A DNA stretch of 37,686 bases from a virus, in IMG/VR virus record IMGVR_UViG_3300043409_000446, positions 1-37,686 of that record. The stretch is one strand, 5' to 3'. The stretch's first letter is position 1; the number at the start of each line of letters is the position of its first letter. The notes beneath the pieces were generated by a model that had not been told where the DNA came from, did not search any database, and saw nothing but the letters and a program-made list of their open reading frames with translations. Made by a program: the position numbers and the translations under genes. Below, piece by piece: positions 1 to 5,544 of this stretch.

Positions 1-551
<551 letters not shown>

Positions 552-555
552 AGCG

Positions 556-639
556 TTACACTCCCAAAAAGTGCGCAAGGGTCAAGATGATGCCGACAAG
601 CACGGCGGCGGCGGCAAGGTCGAAAAGGTCGCGGATCAT
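556..639 (-). CDS. 27-residue membrane peptide
   Basis: ATG at 639 is preceded by AAAAGGAACGCCGC, a good ribosome site. The stop TAA at 558-556 lies 4 bases before the next start (551). The peptide begins MIRDLFD and then has a single hydrophobic stretch of about 18 residues (AAAAVLVGIILTLAHFLGV), so one membrane span with a short charged N-terminus is expected. It is the first gene behind the promoter at 672-700, so it would be translated first on that transcript. I do not recognise a family. Its good ribosome site, its fit between promoter and next gene, and its clean membrane segment argue that it is real. It is too short for any homology judgement by eye. Confidence 0.55.
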   Translation of the reverse strand: MIRDLFDLAAAAVLVGIILTLAHFLGV

Positions 640-671
640 GCGGCGTTCCTTTTGTTGTATTGTACGGGATT

Positions 672-700
672 ATCTTACACTACGTGGCGGGCGCCGTCAA
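672..700 (-). promoter_or_regulatory. Sigma70-type promoter for the leftward early operon
   Basis: On the minus strand, TTGACG (700-695), a 17-base spacer and TAAGAT (677-672) form a near-consensus promoter. It is followed by AAT and then the 27-residue peptide gene. The -35 box is exactly the 6-base loop of a perfect 8-bp inverted repeat (687-694 and 701-708). Confidence 0.75.
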
Positions 701-708
701 GCGCCCGC
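687..708. repeat. Inverted repeat around the -35 box
   Basis: GCGGGCGC and GCGCCCGC are perfectly complementary arms separated by CGTCAA, which is the -35 hexamer read on the other strand. It could be an operator, or the terminator hairpin of the clamp-like gene that ends at 719. There is no T-run, so a terminator role is weak. Confidence 0.6.
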
Positions 709-718
709 GCGGGTTTGG

Positions 719-1375
719 TCATTCGGCTGTTGCGACGCTGGCGCCCGTGACGCTCGCCCATGCCGGCGCGCGCGTCAGGAAATCGCGCTTGATGCGCAGC
801 GGCATGAGCACACCAAACGCCTCAACGGCGCCCGCGTCGCCAAGGTCCACGATTGCCGGGTTGTCGCCGTTGTGCGCAATGTTTGGTTGGGCGTCGCCCT
901 TGCCGCCCGCTAGTATCGCCATTGCGTCACGAAACGCGTCAAAATATTGCGCCTGAAACTGACACGCGACGCCGCTTGGCTCGCTTTGCGGTATCACGCG
1001 GCGCCAGTCTGGGAAGGTTCCATCGACGGCGGCGGCGGCGACAGACCCGCCAGCGTAGTCTACCGCGACCTTGCGTGCGCCGTCGTCACCCACGCTTAGC
1101 GTGACAGTTGCGACGTCGCTCGATTTGCGCGAAAGCTTAATGCGCTTGATAAGGTCAAGCGGCACGATTACGGGCTCAAACGCCTCTGGCGCGTTGTGCA
1201 ACCAATCATGCCGGGCAGCGATAAGCCGGTGGCCGTCAGTCGCGACAAACACGGGACCTGTGGGCGTATGCTGGACGCAAACGCCGTTGAGGTAGTACCG
1301 CGTCTGCTCGGTCCCGGCGGCAATCGCGGCCGCCTTCAGCGCGCGGATATCGATGTCAAATGTGATGTTATGCAT
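719..1375 (-). CDS. DNA polymerase sliding-clamp (beta subunit)-like protein, short form
   Basis: The 218-residue protein has hallmarks of DnaN domains: TRYYLNGVCVQ near residue 25, VATDGHRL near residue 43, a VPLDLIKRIK segment, and DGTFPDWRRVIP near residue 120. Bacterial DnaN is about 370 residues with three domains, so this is a shortened clamp of about two domains. I chose ATG 1375 because AGAGGAG lies 8 bases upstream; the frame is open 16 codons further but without a ribosome site. The likely role is tethering the phage family A polymerase, or interfering with or replacing the host clamp. It is transcribed leftward from the promoter at 1401-1429, next to the origin-like region. Clamp family membership is fairly sure; whether it is an active processivity factor is inference. 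Confidence 0.8.
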   Translation of the reverse strand: MHNITFDIDIRALKAAAIAAGTEQTRYYLNGVCVQHTPTGPVFVATDGHRLIAARHDWLHNAPEAFEPVIVPLDLIKRIKLSRKSSDVATVTLSVGDDGARKVAVDYAGGSVAAAAVDGTFPDWRRVIPQSEPSGVACQFQAQYFDAFRDAMAILAGGKGDAQPNIAHNGDNPAIVDLGDAGAVEAFGVLMPLRIKRDFLTRAPAWASVTGASVATAE

Positions 1376-1400
1376 GTGCTTTGCTCCTCTGTCTCTAACT

Positions 1401-1429
1401 ATCTTACAGTCACAATCTCGCACGTCTAA
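1401..1429 (-). promoter_or_regulatory. Promoter upstream of the clamp-like gene
   Basis: On the minus strand, TTAGAC (1429-1424), 17 bases, then TAAGAT (1406-1401). The -10 context TGTAAGATA is identical to that of the promoter at 672-700. A perfect TTGACA also lies at 1442-1437, but its -10 at 17 bases (GAGATT) is poor. Confidence 0.6.
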
Positions 1430-1458
1430 AAGCCCCTGTCAAACGATCTTTTACAGAT

Positions 1459-1498
1459 ATGGTCAGAAGTGGCCGTAAATGGTCGTGAATGGCCAGAA
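1459..1498. repeat. Four phased 10-bp repeats (iteron-like)
   Basis: The units ATGGTCAGAA, GTGGCCGTAA, ATGGTCGTGA and ATGGCCAGAA follow without gaps, consensus RTGGYC plus four bases. A 10-bp period places each site on the same face of the helix, as for initiator or regulator binding arrays. They lie just upstream of the clamp promoter. Confidence 0.75.
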
Positions 1499-1565
1499 AA
1501 AAAAGACGTTTTGACCACGCGAAAATACGTGCGCAATCAATGAGATAGGGTGGGCTATGTATCAT

Positions 1566-1573
1566 ATGGTCAC
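1566..1573 (+). repeat. Octamer ATGGTCAC, single forward copy
   Basis: This is the exact reverse complement of the three tandem GTGACCAT units at 1665-1688. It sits directly left of the AT-rich tract, so the octamers flank it in opposite orientation. Confidence 0.7.
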
Positions 1574-1605
1574 ATTTTATATATATAATAAGAATTATAT
1601 ATATA
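1574..1605. other. AT-rich tract (possible unwinding element)
   Basis: The 32 bases are A or T except for one G, in a genome that is otherwise GC-rich. The tract is flanked by the octamer repeats and followed directly by a palindrome. Confidence 0.6.
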
Positions 1606-1623
1606 CGTTACGGAGCCGTAACG
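1606..1623. repeat. Palindrome CGTTACGG-AG-CCGTAACG
   Basis: Two perfect 8-base arms are separated by two bases, immediately right of the AT-rich tract. This is a dimer-type binding site or a short cruciform. Confidence 0.7.
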
Positions 1624-1664
1624 ATTGCGCTGGCGCATGTCGACGCGTGGCGACTAAAACCCGT

Positions 1665-1688
1665 GTGACCATGTGACCATGTGACCAT
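1665..1688. repeat. Three tandem GTGACCAT octamers
   Basis: Three perfect 8-bp units follow without spacing. They are the inverse of ATGGTCAC at 1566-1573 and share the ATGGTC core with the 10-bp units at 1459-1498. Confidence 0.85.
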
Positions 1689-1707
1689 AAGTGGCCGCGC
1701 CGTTGCT

Positions 1708-1773
1708 TGGCGCTAGGTGCGCCAGCTCGCGCGCCGTTTCGCCAGGCGCGTCGCCAGGCGCCGGAGCTGGCGC
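1708..1773. repeat. Nested GC-rich inverted and direct repeats
   Basis: TGGCGC (1708-1713) and GCGCCA (1719-1724) form a short hairpin. GCGCCAGCTC (1719-1728) also pairs perfectly with GAGCTGGCGC (1764-1773). Inside lies TCGCCAGGCGC twice (1739-1749, 1751-1761). The two hairpins are mutually exclusive, because they share 1719-1724. Confidence 0.7.
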
Positions 1774-1863
1774 GCGCAAAATAGTTAGCTACAGTGCAAG
1801 ATAATGCTTTACACCTTAGCGCCGGACGTGCGAGGATCAGAAATCGAAACGGGAGACGACGCA

Positions 1864-1983
1864 ATGTTTCATTTTCACCACATCGCGCTATATTACTTTA
1901 TGTGCGCGCGTAACACTTCTTACTATAGCGAGAGAGCGCGCTTAGAAGCTTGGCAATTTATATATGATGATATGATACTATAG
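1864..1983 (+). CDS. 39-residue micro-protein
   Basis: ATG 1864 has GGGAG eight bases upstream, and the frame ends at TAG 1981-1983. A hairpin with a T-rich tail follows at 1998-2016. The product begins MFHFHHIALYYFM and is rich in His, Tyr and Phe, ending WQFIYDDMIL. Codon use is more AT-rich than in the rest of the genome, as often seen in small early genes. A lac-like TTTACA lies at about 1810, but I cannot place a convincing -10 for it. No family recognised. The ribosome site and following terminator-like hairpin support a real gene; length alone would not. Confidence 0.5.
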   Translation: MFHFHHIALYYFMCARNTSYYSERARLEAWQFIYDDMIL

Positions 1984-1997
1984 CCGTAACCTATGAG

Positions 1998-2016
1998 CTG
2001 GCGCCTAGTGCGCCAG
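1998..2016 (+). terminator. Hairpin with T-rich tail behind the micro-gene
   Basis: CTGGCGC, loop CTAGT, GCGCCAG is followed by TCTTTAT. This fits a short intrinsic terminator 15 bases after the stop at 1983. The arms repeat the hairpin at 1708-1724, so it could also be a protein binding site. Confidence 0.5.
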
Positions 2017-2076
2017 TCTTTATGCTGCAATGCAACATAAGACTAGGCTACATTAGAAAGCCCTAATTTAGTAGCA

Positions 2077-2091
2077 GGGGGGGAGGGGGGG
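2077..2091 (+). other. G7-A-G7 tract, potential G-quadruplex
   Basis: Two runs of seven G separated by one A can be read as four GGG runs with single-base loops, a compact quadruplex pattern. It is the only such tract I noticed in the window. Confidence 0.55.
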
Positions 2092-2143
2092 CCTTGCGAA
2101 AGGGCCTGCGTTTACGTAGCCCCAGCGAACATTTTTTATTTTC

Positions 2144-2173
2144 TTGCTGTGAGTTTTGTGCTACACATATTAT
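2144..2173 (+). promoter_or_regulatory. Candidate promoter in front of the tRNA-like element
   Basis: TTGCTG (2144-2149), an 18-base spacer and TATTAT (2168-2173) form a plausible sigma70 promoter. Transcription would start near 2180, about 25 bases before the tRNA-like sequence. Confidence 0.45.
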
Positions 2174-2203
2174 TGCACGCAGGATATTTGTCGCGCAACC
2201 AAG

Positions 2204-2279
2204 TAGGCTGTAGCTCAATGGTAGAGCACCGCTGTACTAGGTACGGCGGGGGTCGTCGGTTCAAATCCCTCCAGCTTCT
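2204..2279 (+). tRNA. Degenerate tRNA-like element with an enlarged anticodon arm
   Basis: The acceptor strands 2204-2210 and 2272-2278 pair at six of seven positions (one G-T). The D arm is standard (GCTC, 7-base loop, GAGC at 2213-2227), and the T loop TTCAAAT at 2260-2266 is canonical. Departures: the T stem GTCGG/CCCTC pairs at only three of five positions. The anticodon arm 2229-2249 is 21 bases instead of 17; with a five-pair stem (last pair T-G) the loop is 11 bases, GTACTAGGTAC, itself self-complementary. No anticodon can be assigned with confidence and no CCA is encoded. It may be a decayed tRNA, an unusual phage tRNA, or a tRNA mimic. Confidence 0.5.
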
Positions 2280-2299
2280 TACTTGCGGCGTGCCGCGTG

Positions 2300-2317
2300 G
2301 CCCCGGCGATACGGGGC
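2300..2317 (+). terminator. Small GC hairpin behind the tRNA-like element
   Basis: GCCCCG, a 6-base loop and CGGGGC form a perfect 6-bp stem, but no T-run follows. It is a weak terminator or RNA processing structure at best. Confidence 0.3.
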
Positions 2318-2322
2318 GCATC

Positions 2323-2351
2323 TTCCCAACCGCAATAAAATAGCCTACACT
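2323..2351 (+). promoter_or_regulatory. Candidate promoter giving a leaderless terminase transcript
   Basis: TTCCCA (2323-2328), 17 bases, then TACACT (2346-2351) would start RNA at or next to the ATG at 2358, which has no ribosome site. An alternative -10, TAAAAT, lies at 2336-2341. Confidence 0.35.
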
Positions 2352-2357
2352 GCCCCC

Positions 2358-2828
2358 ATGACATGGCACACGCTCGCGTTTGAACCCCGCGCCGCGATCA
2401 AGGCGACCGAAGCGCGTCTGGACGCAATCTATGCGGCCGCCAAGAAGGGTCTCAAGGGTGACTCATTGGCCCTCGCCGCTGGCCTGCTGCCTGTCGAGTA
2501 CCGGCGGCTGGCCGAGTTTGACCCGTTGGTCGAGATGGCGGCGCAGAAAGGCCTCGCGGACGCCGAACACCAGCTCAGCAGCTACCTGTACAAAGCCGCC
2601 GAGCAAGGCGACACGAAAGCCGCCATAGACCTGCTCAAGCACCAGCACGGCTGGGTGGCGCGTCAGGCGATTGACGTGACCATCGACCAGACGATCTCCG
2701 TCAAGCGGGCGCTGGAGATGGCGCAGCAGCGCGTCGATGATCTTTACATGATCGACGTGACACCGACGCCAGAAACAGCTATACAGGCGCTGGCGCACGC
2801 AGACCCTTCTGTAAAGGACGAGCCATGA
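2358..2828 (+). CDS. Putative terminase small subunit
   Basis: The 156-residue protein sits at the head of the packaging genes, two genes before the large terminase. Residues about 29-50 (GLKGDSLALAAGLLPVEYRR) look like a helix-turn-helix, followed by a helical segment with EHQLSSYLYKAAEQGDTKAA and a K-Q-HGW stretch. This is the layout of small terminase subunits, which recognise the packaging site and form an oligomeric ring. The C-terminus is acidic. ATG 2358 has no ribosome site; the frame opens earlier at TTG 2283, but that would overlap the tRNA-like region. The stop overlaps the next start by ATGA. Function is assigned from position and architecture, not from strong motifs. Confidence 0.6.
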   Translation: MTWHTLAFEPRAAIKATEARLDAIYAAAKKGLKGDSLALAAGLLPVEYRRLAEFDPLVEMAAQKGLADAEHQLSSYLYKAAEQGDTKAAIDLLKHQHGWVARQAIDVTIDQTISVKRALEMAQQRVDDLYMIDVTPTPETAIQALAHADPSVKDEP

Positions 2829-3544
2829 ACTACGATCCGATGTATGGCTACAACAAACTCAAAGGTATGATGGACGACCCGCAGTTTCGGCAGAACCCCG
2901 AGGCTATGCTGCGCTCGGTCCCGCCCGCAATGCTCAGCACCGTAATCGGCGCGTTGTTCCCGCAAGCCGGGCGAATGTTTAGCGGCGGAACGGGGCAGAT
3001 GGGGCAACAGTTTCCCGACTTCATGTCGTTCTTCGGCCCATCGCAGGCGCAACAGCCGCAGATGGGCGGGCAACAGATGGGCGGACAGCCAATGCAGCAA
3101 CTGGGCGGCAACAGAATTCCCCTGACGACCCCGCCCCCACCCATGAACCCTGCGTTTGTCAATTACCAAACAGCGGCGCAGGCAGAGCAGGCGGCGCAGG
3201 CGTATCAAACGTACCAGCAATCGCAAACGGGCGGGGTAGGAGGGCAAACAATTGGAATGGAGTATCAACCGCCGTCAGGCCCGCAGAAGGGGCCATTGCT
3301 ACTGGGGCGAGAAACAGACTATGGCGTTATTAAGCCACCGTTAGGCCGACAGATGGGGCAGTCAGACTACAGTGGTGGCCCAGGCGGACCGCGCGGGCTA
3401 GGCCGACAGATGGGGCAGTCAGACTACAGTGGTGGTCTAGGCCGACAGATGGGGCAACCAGACTACAGTGGTGGTCTAGGTGGTATGCGCGGCGGCAACG
3501 CGATGGCGCGTCAGTTTAACCGGCGCAGCAGCTACGGGGGCTAG
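2825..3544 (+). CDS. Gln/Gly/Met-rich low-complexity protein between terminase genes
   Basis: This 239-residue protein starts with an ordinary helical segment (residues 1-60). It then turns into low-complexity sequence: repeated QQMGGQ units, a proline run (TTPPPPM), a Gln/Ala/Tyr segment, and a C-terminal Gly-rich tail with three copies of a block reading GRQMGQSDYSGG. It ends in basic residues (QFNRRSSYGG). The start overlaps the previous stop by ATGA. Disordered, repeat-rich proteins at this position are not part of the standard P22 set. I do not recognise the family. It could be a minor virion protein or packaging accessory; only its place between the two terminase genes hints at a role. 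Confidence 0.8.
   Translation: MNYDPMYGYNKLKGMMDDPQFRQNPEAMLRSVPPAMLSTVIGALFPQAGRMFSGGTGQMGQQFPDFMSFFGPSQAQQPQMGGQQMGGQPMQQLGGNRIPLTTPPPPMNPAFVNYQTAAQAEQAAQAYQTYQQSQTGGVGGQTIGMEYQPPSGPQKGPLLLGRETDYGVIKPPLGRQMGQSDYSGGPGGPRGLGRQMGQSDYSGGLGRQMGQPDYSGGLGGMRGGNAMARQFNRRSSYGG
3344..3474. repeat. Three 35-bp direct repeats within the low-complexity gene
   Basis: Copies at 3344-3378 and 3401-3435 are identical. The copy at 3440-3474 differs at two bases (AGT to AAC, with Ser to Pro in the protein). Each encodes the GRQMGQ-DYSGG block. Confidence 0.9.
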
Positions 3545-3550
3545 CGCAAC

Positions 3551-5077
3551 GTGCAGACCACAATCTACAACCCGCAGGACGAGACGGAACTGATGGCGCG
3601 GCTGTGGAGCCCCGCCTTGGCTGACGATCCGCTGAAGTTCGTCCTGTTCGTCTACCCGTGGGGGCAGGACGGCACGCCGCTGGCGAACTTCGCGTCGCCG
3701 CGCAAGTGGCAGCGCAACATCCTGCGCAAGCTGACCGAACACATCAAGGCGAACAAGCCTCTCCAAGAGTTCAAGATGTTCCGGCACGCCACGTCCAGCG
3801 GGCGCGGCATCGGCAAGTCGGCCTTGGTGAGTTGGATCGTCCACTGGATGATCTCGACGCGGATCGGCTCCACAACCATCGTCTCGGCCAACACCGAGAA
3901 CCAGCTCAGCACGAAAACATGGCCGGAACTGACCAAATGGCTCGGCATGGCGGTTAACGCCCATTGGTTCGAGCCCAGCGCGACGCGGGTCGTGCCCGCC
4001 AAGTGGCTCACCGAGGCCGTCAAGCGCGATTTGAACCGCGACACACGCCTCTGGGCGGCGCAGGCGCAGCTTTGGAGCGCCGAGAACCCCGACGCCTACG
4101 CCGGAACGCATAATTTTGATGGTGTTTTGCTCGTGTTTGACGAAGCCAGCGGCATCGACGACACAATTTGGGCCGTCAGCGCTGGATTTTTCACTGAAAA
4201 CACGCCGCACCGCTTCTGGTTGGCGTTTTCCAACCCCAGGCGCAATTCCGGCTATTTTTACGAGTGTTTTCACTCCAAACGCGAGTTCTGGCAGACCGAA
4301 GTCGTCGATGCGCGCACGGTCGAAGGCACCGACAAGCAGGCGTACCAGCAGATCATCGACGAATACGGCCCCGACAGCCACCAGGCGCACGTCGAGGTCT
4401 TCGGGGAGTTCCCCAGCGCCTCGGACGGGCAGTTTATCAGCGCCAGTCTAGTGCAGGACGCCATGTCGCGGCCGGCGTACAAGGATGAGAGCGCCCCCAT
4501 CGTCATCGGCGTCGATCCGGCGCGGTTCGGCAGCGACAGCACCGTCATCGCCATACGGCAAGGGCGCGACATCACCGCCATCCGCAAGTTCAAGGGCGCG
4601 GACACAATGGAGGTCGTCGGGCACGTCATCGGCGTCATCGAGGAGTTCAAGCCTGCGCTGGTCGTCATCGACGAGGGCGGGCTGGGCGCGGGCGTCGTGG
4701 ATCGGCTCAAGGAGCAACGCTACAAAATCCGAGGCGTCAACTTCGGCAACAAAAGCAAGCAGCCTATCATGTGGGGCAACATGCGGGCGCAGATGTGGGG
4801 CGACATGCGCGAATGGCTCAGGACAGCGCATCTGCCGACAGACAGGTTGCTGAAAACGGACCTGACCGGGCCGCTCCAGCAGCCCGACAGCCGGGGCACG
4901 CTGTTCCTCGAAAGCAAGAAGAACATGAAGAAGCGCGGGCTGGCCTCGCCGGACGCCGCAGACGCCATCGCCGTCACCTTCGCGTTCCCCGTAGCACATA
5001 GAGAAGCACACGTTGACCGAACGCGCCGGCAAGCGTATGCTCCCAGTTCCGTTTCGACATCCTGGATGGGTTCCTGA
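3551..5077 (+). CDS. Terminase large subunit
   Basis: This is the 508-residue packaging motor. The N-terminal ATPase has a Walker A at residues 83-90 (SGRGIGKS) and a Walker B GVLLVFDEA ending near D197/E198, followed by the coupling motif AFSNP near residue 226. The C-terminal RNase H-like nuclease has GVDPARFGSD (D322), VVIDEGG (D374) and SPDAADAIAV (D468, D471). Both domains look intact. The protein cuts concatemers and drives DNA into the prohead. The start is GTG 3551. The stop overlaps the next start (TGATG). The P22-like neighbours suggest headful packaging, which would give a circularly permuted genome and fits the circular map. Identity is sure; packaging mode is inference. Confidence 0.97.
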   Translation: MQTTIYNPQDETELMARLWSPALADDPLKFVLFVYPWGQDGTPLANFASPRKWQRNILRKLTEHIKANKPLQEFKMFRHATSSGRGIGKSALVSWIVHWMISTRIGSTTIVSANTENQLSTKTWPELTKWLGMAVNAHWFEPSATRVVPAKWLTEAVKRDLNRDTRLWAAQAQLWSAENPDAYAGTHNFDGVLLVFDEASGIDDTIWAVSAGFFTENTPHRFWLAFSNPRRNSGYFYECFHSKREFWQTEVVDARTVEGTDKQAYQQIIDEYGPDSHQAHVEVFGEFPSASDGQFISASLVQDAMSRPAYKDESAPIVIGVDPARFGSDSTVIAIRQGRDITAIRKFKGADTMEVVGHVIGVIEEFKPALVVIDEGGLGAGVVDRLKEQRYKIRGVNFGNKSKQPIMWGNMRAQMWGDMREWLRTAHLPTDRLLKTDLTGPLQQPDSRGTLFLESKKNMKKRGLASPDAADAIAVTFAFPVAHREAHVDRTRRQAYAPSSVSTSWMGS

Positions 5078-5337
5078 TGGCTAAGAAGTCCGTATCGCTA
5101 TCGGTTGGGCGCGGCGAAAAGCTGCCGGTTAAGCAAGGTGCGGGGCTTACGGATAAAGGCCGGGCCAAGTACAACCGCGAGACGGGCAGCAACTTGAAGC
5201 CCCCGGCCCCTAACCCCAAGAGCGACGCTGATAAGGGGCGCAAGGCCAGCTTCTGCGCGCGGATGGGCGGCGTCGTCGCCAAGTCCAAGAACGCAGAGCG
5301 GGCTAAGGCGTCGATGCGGAGGTGGAATTGTGGCTAA
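5077..5337 (+). CDS. Small basic conserved phage protein (DUF6321-like)
   Basis: The 86-residue protein carries GAGLTDKGRAKYNRETGSNL (residues about 22-41), a PPAPNPKS linker, and a C-terminal KASFCARMGG with a final RRWNC. This pattern matches, from memory, the DUF6321 family, found behind large-terminase genes of many podo- and siphoviruses. Function unknown; the basic charge and conserved position suggest DNA or capsid contact. ATG 5077 overlaps the terminase stop, so translation is coupled. The two following micro-genes are also basic. Confidence 0.8.
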   Translation: MAKKSVSLSVGRGEKLPVKQGAGLTDKGRAKYNRETGSNLKPPAPNPKSDADKGRKASFCARMGGVVAKSKNAERAKASMRRWNCG

Positions 5338-5479
5338 CAAACCGGGGCTGTACGCGAACATTCACGCCAAGAAAGCCCGCATAGCGGCTGGGTCGGGTGA
5401 AAAGATGCGCAAGCCGGACGCCAAGGGCGCTCCGACTGCCAAAGCGTTTAAAGAGTCGGCCAAGACGAGGAAGAAGTAG
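5330..5479 (+). CDS. 49-residue basic phage protein
   Basis: GTG 5330 has GGAGG eight bases upstream and overlaps the previous stop (5335-5337). The frame ends at TAG 5477-5479. The product begins MANKPGLYANIHAKKARIA and continues with lysine-rich sequence containing KMRKPDAKGAPTAKAF, ending KTRKK. I know this type of short protein from the same place in related phages, always unnamed. The extreme basic charge suggests a nucleic-acid binder or a small virion component. Confidence 0.75.
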   Translation: MANKPGLYANIHAKKARIAAGSGEKMRKPDAKGAPTAKAFKESAKTRKK

Positions 5480-5544
5480 TGCCTCTGGCCAAATCGGCGT
5501 CCAAGGACGCTACCAAGCAATCTATGCCTAAGAAGGGCAAATAA
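5479..5544 (+). CDS. 21-residue basic micro-protein
   Basis: GTG 5479 overlaps the last base of the previous stop, and TAA 5542-5544 overlaps the portal ATG (TAATG). The start MPLAKSASKDA resembles the beginning of a longer family of small phage proteins (MPLxKSxSK-) found before portal genes, which are usually 40-60 residues, so this may be a shortened version. It ends in MPKKGK. Its main job here could be translational coupling to the portal. Confidence 0.55.
   Translation: MPLAKSASKDATKQSMPKKGK

Larger units (their letters stand above)
1376..2357. other. Control region without large genes; candidate replication origin
   Basis: Almost 1 kb between the leftward clamp gene and the rightward packaging genes holds only a 39-residue micro-gene and a tRNA-like element. 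In order: phased repeats 1459-1498; octamer ATGGTCAC at 1566-1573; AT-rich tract 1574-1605 with a single G; palindrome 1606-1623; the octamer in inverse orientation three times in tandem at 1665-1688; GGCGC hairpins 1708-1773 and 1998-2016; and a G7-A-G7 tract 2077-2091. Repeats plus an AT-rich unwinding-like tract are typical of replicon origins. I see no consensus DnaA box. The origin role is inference. Confidence 0.55.

Noticed and set aside
1459-1688. CRISPR-like array
   Set aside because: Units are 8-10 bp without spacers; they are iteron- or operator-like.
1595-1864. 89-codon minus-strand ORF in the control region
   Set aside because: No ribosome site, Arg-rich composition typical of GC-rich non-coding frames, and it runs through the repeats and hairpins.
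2149-2343. 64-codon plus-strand ORF over the tRNA-like element
   Set aside because: The translated GCSSMVEHR-type sequence is the usual false reading of a tRNA gene.
3476-4390. 304-codon ORF opposite the large terminase
   Set aside because: Antisense shadow of a GC-rich gene; no motif, while the sense frame is a clear terminase.
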